Of a stretch of 64,000 bases of DNA, positions 11,280 to 21,399 are shown one piece after another. The notes beneath the pieces were generated by a model, which worked only from the letters and a program-made list of their open reading frames with translations, ran no database searches and was not told the DNA's origin. The stretch covers positions 128,634,714 through 128,698,713 of the forward strand of contig CM057460.1 in assembly GCA_030035585.1 (NCBI GenBank). The letters are read 5' to 3'. Origin of the DNA: Dugong dugon. Taxonomy: Eukaryota; Chordata; Mammalia; Sirenia; Dugongidae. Every line of letters starts with the position of its first letter. The first letter of the stretch is position 1. A program made the position numbers and the translations under genes.

Positions 11280-12985
11280 TCAGTAGATATTTCTCTCGTT
11301 TATTGATTGTAGATATTTTTTTGTTTGTTTGTTTCATTCTTGTGGTACAGCTGGGCAGATCTAGCTGAGGAGGAGCCACTGGGACGGGTTGCTTGTGGCA
11401 CTCTCCACAGCCACCAGGACGGTCGGTAGTCAGTGCTGGGCATGTTCCAATAGGGCGTGCCTGCACCGCTTGGTGGTGTGATGTCTAGTGCACAGTGCAG
11501 GTAGGTAGGGTGCAGCAGGAAGATGGTTATGTGTGAAGCTAAGCTGGATATGGGAGAGAGGAGAGAGGAGGAGGAGCAAAAAGCGTACAAACATAAAAGA
11601 ATGCTAGGGGAGCTTGTCGTTGGAATGTACAGATGAGAGACTATGGGATGGAGGAAACCAGAAGGGGGAAGAGAAAGAAAAGGAACCAAAGTCCAAATAA
11701 AAATCAGAAAAGTTAAATAACTGCAAAGTTCCCAGGGATCCCACCAATGCAGCTATGAGGTCTGGGGGAGTCGGTCTCAATTTTCACAGCTCAGCCTGGC
11801 CAGAAGGTACAGAGGTATACATCGCCTGGTATTCAGGGATCAGAAAGAGAAGGAAGAGATAGAGAGACGAGAAATTAAGCAATGAAGAAAGACAAAAGGG
11901 AAAAAGAGGTAAAAGATGACAAAACTAATCAAAAAAGGAAGAAAAATAAAATTGAAAAAAAAAAAAAAAGGGCAACACCAGCAGTCAGTGCCTACAAATG
12001 GGACCCAGAGAGCCCCCACTCAGGGGCGCGAATTCCAAGAAGCCGGTAGTCTTGGGGTTAAGGGACCGTGGCCACGGGAAGCAGAGGGGTCAACGAACAA
12101 AAGCCCTGGGATCCCACCCGCGTGGGAGCCCAGACCTAGAAACAGCCACACGCCCGAACGCAGCCCTACAGCCCCGCAGGAGAGAGCAGAGACGGCACTC
12201 GGAACCAGGCACCCAGGCAAAAGGAGGGGGAGGCGGCAGAAAAAGGTTCGCTAGCTGCCAGCAAACGGCTCCCAGAAAGCCGCCAGCCCGGGCGCGTGGA
12301 ATCCAAGCACCGGCGCCCCCCCAGCTCAGGGATTCCGGCCACGGAAAGCAGTGGGGCGAACGAACAAAGGCCCCGGGATCCCACCCGCGCAGGAGCCCAG
12401 ACCTAGAAACAGCCACACGCCCGAACGCAGCCCTACAGCCCTGCAGGAGAGAGCAGAGACGGCACTCGGAACCAGGCACCCAGGCAAAAGGAGGGGGAGG
12501 CGGCAGAAAAAGGTTCGCTAGCTGCCAGCAAATGGCTCCCAGAAAGCCGCCAGCCCAGGCGCGCGGAATCCAAGCACTGGCGCCCCCCAGCCCAGGGACC
12601 CTGGCCACGGAAAGCAGGGTATCCCCAGCTGAGGCGGAGAGGGGTGGGTGGTGGGAGAGCGCGCACCGCAGTTTACCGGTCGTTCTGTCTCCGACCAGAT
12701 GCTTTGCAAGGCTGCTCTCCCATTCGCTGGTCTCCGATAGGAATCCAAGATGGTGGATCCGCGCTGCGTTAGCTGGTAAGGAATCTCTGCCTGAGTCTCT
12801 CCTCGCTCTCCGTTCTCTTTTAGTATTCTCACTCCGTTTGGTGTTTGGCTAAGTTCTTTATCTCTTCATTTGGTGTTCTAGGGTTTCAGGATTGTTGATT
12901 CTCTGTTAGGCTTAGTTTTTCGGATCTTTGCTGTGGAGGGACTGCGTGGTGTTTCTGCCTAGAGCGCCATCTTGCCCCGAGTCTC
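11280..12985 (-). promoter_or_regulatory. L1-A 5'UTR with two CpG-rich monomers
   Basis: This is the 5'UTR of L1-A. The block CAGCCCTACAGCCC starts at 12161 and 12428, a period of 267 bp, defining two tandem monomers with a partial copy beside them. Roughly 12000-12700 is strongly GC- and CpG-rich inside an AT-rich window, and many CpGs remain undecayed, consistent with recent insertion. By analogy with mouse L1 monomers it is the likely promoter, directing transcription leftward. A 284-codon frame on the opposite strand (11998-12852) is discussed in the findings. Confidence 0.8.
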
Positions 12986-13001
12986 TCTGCGGCTTTTTTT
13001 T
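12986..13001. repeat. Target-site duplication, right copy, of L1-A
   Basis: TCTGCGGCTTTTTTTT matches 4395-4410 exactly. Read on the minus strand it begins with A's, as expected for L1 endonuclease cutting. Confidence 0.88.
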
Positions 13002-13955
13002 GTTTGTTTGTTTTATTTTTCTTTTCTTGAGTTGGGAGCCTGTTCTGGCTGGGCAGTGCTGTGTGGCTTAGGACCTACCCCATCAGCTTGCACAGCTGCA
13101 CAGAGAGATCCCTGAGAGCATTCCTTTTTTTGTGGGTTTTTTTTTCCGGTTTTTGGGGGGTTTTCTTGATCTCTTTTTTAAATTTCTTTTGTTCTCTTTT
13201 CCCTGTTTTTCCCCTTTTGTCTTTCTTCATTACTCAGTTTCTGGTCTCTCTACACCTTCCTTCTCTTCCTGTCTCCTGGATACCTGGTGCTGAATACCTC
13301 TATGCCTCCTAGCCAGGCTGTGCTTCAACACCTGGAAACAACTTCCCCAGACCTTGTAGCCACACCGGTGGGATCCCTGGGAGCTTTGCTGTTCCTTTTT
13401 CTTTCTAATTTGTATTTATTCATTCTTTTATTTTCTTCTTCTTCCCCTTTTTGTTTTTCTCCATTTCATAGTCTCTCATCTCTCCACTCCAACAGCAAGC
13501 TCCCATAGCATTCTTTTTTGTTTGTTTGTATGTTTTTAGCTTCTGTTCCTCTCTCCTCTCTCCCATACCCAACTTAGCTCCACACATCACAATCTCTCCC
13601 CTCCATCCTGCCTACCTGCACTGTGCACTTAATATCACACCACAAAGCAGCACAGACATGGCCTACCGGAACTGCCCTGCACTGATTACCAACCTGCCCT
13701 GGTGGCTGTAGAAAGTGTCACAAACAACCCATCCCAGCAACTCCTCTTCATCTAGACCTGCCATGCTGTACCATATCTGAGCGACTGACCCTGCCAATTG
13801 GAGAAGTAGGTGAAAATTATCATGACCAGATATGAACAAACAACAAAGAACACACAGCCCCCCTGCTCAGATATCGCCAAATTTAAAAAAAAAAAAAAAA
13901 AACCAGGACAAAACAAACAAATCTACAGTCAATAAACGAGAAAAATAACTATTGA

Positions 13956-15019
13956 ATGCCCTGAAGACAGCAGACAATATCAAAACATTTACAAAAACAG
14001 GACAGGATGGTTCCAGTAGGCGTCCAAAATAAAACACCAGATGACTTTCCATTGGAAGAAAGGCACTAGAACTACCTGATAGAGAATTCAAATCTTTAAT
14101 ATTCAGAATTATTGAAGAGTTGAAGCAAAAAGCAGACAAAAATGAGGAAAAAATAGATGAATTCATGGAAAAGGCAGACAAATTCATGGAAAATACAGAC
14201 AAAAAAATGGAAGAATTCAGGAAACTAATGCAGGAATAAAATGCCAAAATAAATTCAGAACCAGAAATTATACAAAAACAAGAATTAGAAATCCAAAAGA
14301 TAAACAACAAGATTTCAGAAACGGACAGTGTCATAGAAGGGTTGAGGAGCAGATTTGAAATGGTGGAAGACAGGATCAGCAGAATTGAAGACAAACACTT
14401 GGATACAACTCTGTTTGAGGAAAAATCAGAAAAAAGAAAGAAGAAAAATGAAGAGACCCTGAGAATTATGTGGGATACAATCAAAAGCAAAAATCTGTGA
14501 GTGATCAGAGTTCCAGAACAGGGGGAGAAAACAGAAGACACAGACAGGATCATTGAAGAACTGCTGACAGAAAACTTCTCCAATATCATGAAAGATGAAA
14601 AGCTGACCACCCAAGAAGTTCAACAAACCCCATATAGGACAGACCTCAAAAGAAAATCACCAAGGCATATCATAATCACACTCGCTAAAACCAAAGACAA
14701 ACAAAGAATCCTGACAGCAGCTTGAGAAAAACAAAAAGTCACATACAGAGGAGAAACAATAAGACTAAGCTCAGATTATTCGGCAGAAACCATGTAGGCA
14801 AGAAGGCAATGGGATGACATATATAAAACCTTGAAAGAAAAAAATTCCCAGCCAAGAATAATATATCCTGCAAAACTCCCGTTCAAATATGATGGTGAAA
14901 TTCAGTCATTTCCAGATAAACAGAAGTTAAGGGACTATGTAAAAACCAAACCAAACTTACAAGACTTATTAAAGGAAGTTCTTTGATCTGAAAACAAACA
15001 ATATCAGACCACAGGCTGA
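13956..15019 (+). pseudogene. L1-B ORF1, stop at codon 3 and other stops
   Basis: This is LINE-1 ORF1 in plus orientation. The ATG at 13956 is followed by CCC and then TGA, where L1-A has CGA (Arg), so the frame stops at codon 3 by a CpG-type change. Further stops follow, for example within the coiled-coil region at ATGCAGGAATAA near 14229-14240 and CTGTGA just before the RRM-like part. The C-terminal part is recognisable (AATGGGATGACATATATAAA for the WDDIYK segment) and runs to TGA at 15017-15019. The domain order is that of normal ORF1, but no functional protein could be made. Confidence 0.9.
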
Positions 15020-15412
15020 ATATAGGACACAGGATTGTACTAGCCAGATACCAACCAAGGAAATGAACTCTTAAGGACTATGCAAAACCAAAAGAATTAC
15101 AAAAGGGAAACAGAGAGGTTAATCTGTAAGTGACAACAGCATCAGAACAATAAAAAAGGGAATAAACGCTGTAGATATAGAACCTTCTAATGGAGAGGAA
15201 GTCAAGCAATACCAGGTAATAATAGACTGGTTCAAATCTAGGAAGAACAGGGAAAATTTCATGATAACCACAAAGAAAGTTAACAAACCTACTTATCAAA
15301 ATAAAGAAGAAAAACATAAAGTCTCAGTAAAAACAAAACCTACAAAAACAAAAGAAATGAAAAAAAAAATCCACATACAAAAGGAACTCAGCACAGGAGA
15401 GTAAGAGGAACA

Positions 15413-15487
15413 AAACTGGAGGACATTATGCTGAGTGAAATAAGTCAATCACAAAAGGACAAATATTGTATGAGACTTCTACTGTAT
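15413..15487 (+). pseudogene. L1-B ORF2 remnant (C-terminal tail only)
   Basis: Only the last roughly 23 codons of ORF2 remain, corresponding to the [14 protein letters not shown] segment at the end of ORF2 in L1-A. It is joined to the ORF1-ORF2 spacer at GAACAAA/ACTGG. The shared A's at the join suggest microhomology. No GT...AG boundary is evident from comparison with L1-A, so splicing is not supported. Confidence 0.85.
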
Positions 15488-16768
15488 AACTCATGTAAAA
15501 GTTTACATACAAAAAGAAACAATCTTTGTTGGTTACAGGGGATAGGAGGATTGGGGGGGGGAACTAAATAGATAAGTGGCGACTTTGGTGAAGGTTAAGA
15601 TAGTATACATTACTGGGGAAGTCAGCACAACTTGTACAAGGAAAGGTCACAGAAGCTCCATAGACGCTTCCAAACTCCCTGAGGGACTGAATTGCTGGGT
15701 GGAAGGCTGTGGGGACCATGGTCTCGGGGAACATCTAGCTGAATTGGCATAACACAGTTTATAAAGACAATGCACTACATTCTACCTTGGTGAGTAGCAT
15801 CCGGGGTCTTAAAAGCCTGTGAGCAGCCATCTAAGATACTCCACTGGTATCACCCCTTCGGGAGCAAGGGAGAATGATGAGAACAAGATACAAGGAAAAG
15901 ATTAGTCCAAAGGACTAATGGACCACAGCTATCAAGGCCTCCACCAGACTGTGTCCGGTACAGCTAGATGGTGCCCGGCTACCACCACTGACTGCTCTGA
16001 CCAGGATCACAATAGAGGGTCCTGGACAGAGCTGGAAAAGGATGTAGAACAAAATTCTAACTCACAAAAAAAGACCAGATTTACTGGCCTGACAGACTGG
16101 AGAAACCCCGAGAGTATGGCCCACGGACACCCTTTTAGCTCAGTGGTGAAGTCACTCCCGAAGTTCACTGTTCAGCCGGGGATTTGACAGCATTATAAAA
16201 CAAAATGGGACCAATGAGACACAGCAGTCCAGGGACAAGGACTAGTAGGCAGGAGGGGACAAGTTGGTAATAGGGAACCCAATCTTGAGAAGGGACAGTG
16301 TTGACATGTCGTGGGGTTGTTAACTATTGTCATAGAGCAATATGTGTACTAAGTGTTTAATGAGAAACTGTTTGTTCTGCAAACCTTCATCTAAGGTACA
16401 AAAAAAAAAAGAATTTATGTGAGTTCAAATTGACAACAGCAACTCAAAAGGTTTGATGGGAAGCCTAGGGGACAGTGAGTTGAAGATAATGGTGATGGAA
16501 TAATTTGGAAAAGGATAGTGAGAATAGTTGCACAACTGGAAGAATGTAATTGATGTCACTGAAATGTACATGTAGAAACTTTTGAAATGGTGTAACTTTG
16601 GCTATGTATATTTTCACCAAGAAAAAGTTCCCAACGGTCGAGAAGAGAGAGTGTTGACATGTTGTGGGGTTATTAACCAATGTCATAAAACAATATGTGT
16701 ACTGACTGTTTAATGAGAAACTATTTGTTCTGTAAACCTTCATCTAAAGTACAATAAAAAAATTTAAA
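15488..16768 (+). repeat. L1-B 3'UTR with duplicated terminal module
   Basis: The 3'UTR ends twice. A first module reaches ATCTAAGGTACAAAAAAAAA near 16391-16410. A second, diverged copy (about 16420-16768) repeats the GTTGACATG...GTGGGGTT...GTCATA...CAATATGTGTACT...GAGAAACT...TTTGTTCTG block and has its own A-rich tail. This is the same kind of modular 3' end seen in L1-A and L1-D. Confidence 0.75.
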
Positions 16769-16781
16769 AAAATATTCCAAG

Positions 16782-17949
16782 AAGAACAAATGATAATTCT
16801 GCATAATTGGAATATTTCCCTTTAAGAAATTTAACCAAGTGCTTCAATATTGAAAATTTAATTCATCTTACAAAGTGTACAGAGTACATGCAATCTTGAA
16901 GTTTATCCATTACTCTTCTAGGGTCTGGAATACTTAAGATTGGTAATATTTGACAACCTAATTACAAAGCAGCAATTGCAGTTTTTATTTGTTCATAACA
17001 ACTGAGAGCACGTTTTTGTAAATCTATAATAGCTTTTTAAATAATCCAGAAGGTTCTTATCCTTTATCTATAATTATCTTAAACAGAAAACCAGGCAATA
17101 AAAAGGGAGGGGGGTTCTAAAATGATAAATGTCATCAGACCCTGCATCAAAGCCCTGAGGCTCTCTCCAGTACTCTTATTTTATCAAATAATTCATATAA
17201 CAAATAGTTTTTGAATAGACAACTCATATCAAACAGGTGCTGAGGATAAAATTGTGAAGATAAGATGTTTTCATTGCCTTTGAGGTGCAGAGGATAACAC
17301 AAACAAGTATAAATACAATCACAAAGCAGTGCAGTTGCAGTTAAAAGCACTGGAAGAGAAGTCTTTGATAGCACAAGATAAGAATTGCAAGCCAGGCTGA
17401 TAAAGAGTTCCTCAAGAAGTAGCTTCTCACCAGAAATCTGAAGGAAAAGTCAAAATTCATCAGAGTGGGGATTTGTATAGAAGGGCAGTTGGGGAGGGGG
17501 TTATTTAGGTAGAGAAACACAGTGTGCAAAAAACTAGAAGTGATGGAAGGTAGCTCTCTTGAAATCCTCTAAGTTCTGCCAAAATTCAAACAGTCTGGTT
17601 TCCTCCAGGTGAAATTTTTCCTCATCCTAAATCATAATTCCACACAAAATATAATTTCTACCCTAATCCCACATATTACTACTTCAGGGAATGAGGCCCT
17701 CAACTAGGTCATTTTTCCCACTTGAATGCTCTTGAAGCTCTATGCACTTGGCCTTTGAAATATTTTTTACAAGTGAGTCAAATAATTAATGAGCTGTTTA
17801 TTGTCTGTGCTCATAGATTCAAAGCTCCACGAAGGCAAAGACTATACCTATTTTAATAACATTTGCTTATTCAATATTCTTCTTATAGTAGACACTCAAT
17901 AATTCTTCTGTTAGAGCAATGTATGAACAAATAATAAGCATTCAATAAT
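16782..17949. other. Single-copy-like non-coding DNA with a possible L2 3' end
   Basis: No gene is visible. About 17815-17935 (AAAGCTCCACGAAGGCAAAG, then TAGTAGACACTCAATAATT) resembles the 3' end of the ancient LINE L2 in plus orientation. About 17210-17480 may belong to the same or another old repeat but is too diverged to name. Confidence 0.45.
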
Positions 17950-19409
17950 TGTTGTTGTTAGGTAGTGTTGAGTTGGTTCCCACTCATAGCGACCCTATGT
18001 ACAACACAACCAAACACTGCCAGGTCCTGCACCATCCTCACAATCGTTGTTATGCTCGAGCCCATTGTTGCAGCCACTGTGTCAGTCTATCTCATTGAAG
18101 GACTTCCCCTTTTTCACTGACCCTCTACTTTACCAAGCATGACGTCCTTCTCCAGGGACTAATCCACCCCTATAACAGATCCAAAGTACATGAGACGAAG
18201 CTTCGCCATCCTCATTTCTAAGGAGTGTTCTGGCTGTACTTCTTCCAAGACAAATTCGTTTGTTCTTCTGGCAGTCCACGGTATATTCAGTATTCTTGAA
18301 CGACACCATAATTCAAATAAATCAATTCTTCTTCAGTCTTCCTCATTCACTGTCCAGCGTTCACATGCATATGAGGCTTTGGATCAGGCGCACCTTAGTC
18401 CTCAAGATGACATTTTTGCTTTTTGAACACTTTAAAGAGATCTCTTGCAGCAGATTTTCCCAATGCAATATGTCATTTTATTTCTTGACTTCTGCTTCCA
18501 TGAGCATTGACTGTGAATTCAAGTAAAATGAAATCCTTGACAAGTTCAATATTTTCTCCGTTTATCATGAGAATTTTTTGTTTTCTTTGTGTTGAGGTGT
18601 AATCCATACTTAGAGCTGTAGCTTTGATCTCAATCAGTTAAGTCCTTCAAGTCCTCTTTGTTTTCAGCAAGCAAGGTTGTGCTGTCTGCATATCGCAGTT
18701 TGTTAATGAGTCTTCCTCCAATTCTGATGCCACTTTCTTCTTCATATAGCCCAGCTTCTCAGATTATTTGCTCAGCATACAGATTGAATAAGTATGGTGA
18801 AAGGATACAACCCTGACAAGCACTTTTCTTTGTTTTAAACCACGCAGTATCCCCTTGTTTTATTCAAACGACTGCCTCCTGTTCTATGTACAGGATCCAC
18901 ATGAGCACAATTAAGTGTTCTGGAATTCCCATTCTTTGTAATAATATCCATAATTTGTTATAATCCACACAGTTATTAATGTATCTTGATTGCATATTTG
19001 ATCAATATCAGACTGCAAAAGTTGCTAAAAATCTTCAGTTTCTTCACCTTTGGCATTAGTGGTTGATGCATAAATTTGAATAATAGTTGTGTTAACTGGT
19101 CTTCCTTGTAGGCATATGGATATTATCCTATCACTGACAGCATTGTACTTCAGAATAGATCCTGAAATGTTCTTTTTGACAAGGAATGCGATGCTGTTCC
19201 TCTTCTATTTGTCATTCCCGGCACGGTAGATCAAATGATTGTCTGGCCAAAAGCAATCCATTTCAGCTCACTAACGCCTAGGATATCTATCCTCAAGAGT
19301 TCCATTTCATTTTTGACAACTTCCAATTTTCCTAGATTTATACATCATACATTCCACATTCTGATTATTAATGGATGTTTGCAGCTGTTTCTTCTCATTT
19401 TGAGTCATG
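17950..19409 (-). mobile_element. RTE LINE, 5'-truncated and internally deleted
   Basis: This is a minus-strand RTE (BovB-like) element. The plus strand opens with GTTGTTGTTAGGTAGTG, the inverted (AAC)n tail and 3' end. The right end breaks off at TTTTGAGTCATG in the endonuclease N-terminal region. Compared with the fuller copy at 32384-35590, about 1.35 kb covering much of the RT domain is missing at a join near 18972-18978. A candidate 8-bp duplication, TCAATAAT, flanks it at 17942-17949 and 19410-19417. Frames are broken throughout. Confidence 0.88.
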
Positions 19410-19417
19410 TCAATAAT

Positions 19418-20316
19418 AGCTGCCATCATACTATTATTATTTTGTATCTTTGGCAGCGCTAAGAAACTCTGGTACAATGAGATACATTAAGTAGATATAT
19501 ATATAGAGAGAAAGAGATAGAGAGATAGATTAAGTAGAAGGTTCATAGGACTAAAGAATCCAAAAAGATTTTAAAAAGAAAATGGAAGTGAAGAATAAGT
19601 AACAAAGCAAATTATAGACGTATTCCTTAGAATATCTCCCAGTTAATATTCCCCAATAGAATGTCTCTTGGTTTTCAGTATAAAAACACAATTGAACATA
19701 TGTATCCAATGGTGTAGTGGTTAAGAGCTCGGCTGCTAACAAAATGTCAGCAGTTCGAATCCACTAGCCGCTCCTTGGAAATCCTATGGGTCAGTTCTGC
19801 TCTGTCTTACAGGGTCCCTATGATTCGGAATCAACTTGACAGCAACTGTTTTTTGTTTTCTTTTGGTATCTCTCAATATAAAGTTTTTCATCCAATTTTT
19901 ATTTAGAAAAAAATTTCATTTATGTTCTGTAACTCCATATAACATTATAAAGCTATTAACATTTTTTTCATACCTATGGTGTCATCTTTTACATGCAAGT
20001 GGTGTAAAAAATAGAGACAAATATTTAAGCAAGACTTGTTTAAAATGTTCCCTTCTCATCCGTCATATCACACGTTTATTTCCTTGGCTGTACATAACAT
20101 GCTAACAAAGCTCATTGTTCTTTTTTCAGTTTTCAACATTATGTATTGGTTGCCCAATGTGGTGGAAGGGTCCCTTTCAACCTTTCTTTATCCCCACTGC
20201 ACACATGCTCCTTTTTCATACTCACATGTTCCCTAATATTGCAATTTAGGTTAGATAAATATGCACTATTTATATTAATTTATACTATTATTATTGCACA
20301 TACTCATATTTTAAAG
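19418..20316. other. Non-coding DNA with GA/TA-rich simple repeat and one SINE
   Basis: A short low-complexity tract of TA and GA/GATA units lies at about 19494-19535. A SINE is listed separately at 19703-19848. The remainder is AT-rich with no gene I can support. Confidence 0.5.
19703..19848 (+). mobile_element. AfroSINE-type SINE
   Basis: The tRNA-like head AGTGGTTAAGAGCTCGGCTG is followed by AGCAGTTCGAATCCACTAGC and a body ending TCGGAATCAACTTGACAGCA. It is one of the better preserved SINE copies in the window. Confidence 0.92.
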
Positions 20317-21240
20317 TGTTAGCATCAGAGGTCCTCTAACTTCAAGGGGACAGAGGAGAATCAGCCTTTTTCACCTGTCTGACACCAGCCATCCCTCCCA
20401 TGGCACTCTCTACTTCTCTGCTGGGTTTGCTAATTCATTGCAGTGGCCACACAGAACTCACAAACCATACTCATGATTATGGGTTTTATTCAGGGAGAAA
20501 CAGGTTATAATCCAAGATCAGGGTCAACTTGGATGTAACAGAAACAACTCAGGATACAGTTCTTCGATTGGGGAAGCTTCTTCTAGGCTGTGCCCACAGG
20601 CAGGCCTCTGCTTCTGGGACCTTTTCAGGACTGGCCTCTGCCACCGGACCCTGCTCAGGCCTGCCCTCTGTCCTGATTGGGCAAGAGTTAGAACTCTTTA
20701 GCTCTGCTTAAAAGTGTCCAGCATCACTCCACTCCACCAGTAAGCCTTCTACTCCATGGCATTCAGCTCTCTCTCGCTCCGTGGGTTGGCAAGCCCACCG
20801 TAGCCACCTTTCTTCATGGGCTAGGAAGCCTGCCACACTGTCTCATGCCAGTCTTCTCTTTCTGCTGCCTCCTTAACTCTACTGTGCTTGCCACCACTTC
20901 TTGCCTCCTCGTACTGTTTCTAGTGTTAAAACTCTCTCATATTACAGCTCTCTTATGTTACAGCTCTCTCTAGTGTTACAGGTCTGTCTTAGAAGGTTCT
21001 CAGTGCAGGGACACTGGGTCCAAATGACATGCTGCACTCCTGGCTCTTCCTGATGATAATGAGGGCCCCCCCTTAACCTCTGGGATTGGCTCTTTTAATG
21101 CCTAGCAGGATGGCAAAACTGACCCATCCCCTACAAGTGTTCCATGCACCTTATTTGCATTAACAGACAGTCCAATCCCTCCAAATGTTCCATACAACTT
21201 ATTTACATAGTCCCACCCAATCGTTTTATGAGAGTTATAA
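20317..21240 (-). mobile_element. Probable solo LTR of an old endogenous retrovirus
   Basis: Read on the minus strand, this stretch has an LTR-like layout. A long 5' part contains three short, diverged repeats near 20925-20985 (plus strand CAGCTCTCT units). An AATAAA lies at 20485-20490, followed by an R/U5-like part containing GAGTTCTGTGTGGCCACTGC. The left edge TGTTAGCATC (minus-strand end ...CA) is plausible. The right edge and the duplication were not found. No internal retroviral genes are next to it. The family resembles class III (ERVL-type) LTRs, but this is uncertain. Confidence 0.5.
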
Positions 21241-21399
21241 GACCATGTCTAGAAAGGCCATACGAAAGCAATTCATTGCACCACCCATATTAATTGTATT
21301 AATTATTACTACTATATCATATTATGCCATCATCCTGAGGACATTTCTTTTTGCCTTTCTTGTGTATCATGTCCCTTGTGTTCTGGATTTTCCACCTTC

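Larger units (their letters stand above)
4411..12985 (-). mobile_element. L1-A: full-length LINE-1 inserted in L1-B
   Basis: This is a full-length LINE-1 on the minus strand, about 8.6 kb. In sense order it has a monomeric 5'UTR (12985-11280), ORF1 (11279-10234), a short spacer, ORF2 (9807-5981) and a long 3'UTR ending in an A-rich tail (T-rich on the plus strand, 4411-4510, with a TA run at 4466-4484). It is flanked by a 16-bp duplication, TCTGCGGCTTTTTTTT, at 4395-4410 and 12986-13001. That sequence belongs to the 5'UTR of L1-B, which proves the nesting. Both ORFs are broken by a few frameshifts and stops, so the element is recent but appears immobile. Confidence 0.95.
13002..16768 (+). mobile_element. 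L1-B, right part: 5'UTR, ORF1, short ORF2 tail, 3'UTR
   Basis: This continues L1-B after the L1-A insertion. It holds the rest of the 5'UTR (to 13955), a broken ORF1 (13956-15019) and the ORF1-ORF2 spacer. Near 15413 there is an abrupt jump to the last codons of ORF2 (GAGGACATTATGCTGAGTGA), followed by the 3'UTR. About 3.8 kb of ORF2 is missing. The 3' end has AATAAA at 16753-16758 and an A-rich tail before the 13-bp duplication at 16769-16781. Without L1-A the element is about 4.4 kb. The layout resembles half-L1 (HAL1) elements, which keep ORF1 and lack ORF2. Confidence 0.9.

Noticed and set aside
15380-15430. L1-B junction as a spliced L1 RNA insertion
   Set aside because: Comparison with L1-A shows no GT at the start or convincing AG at the end of the missing segment; A-rich microhomology fits better.
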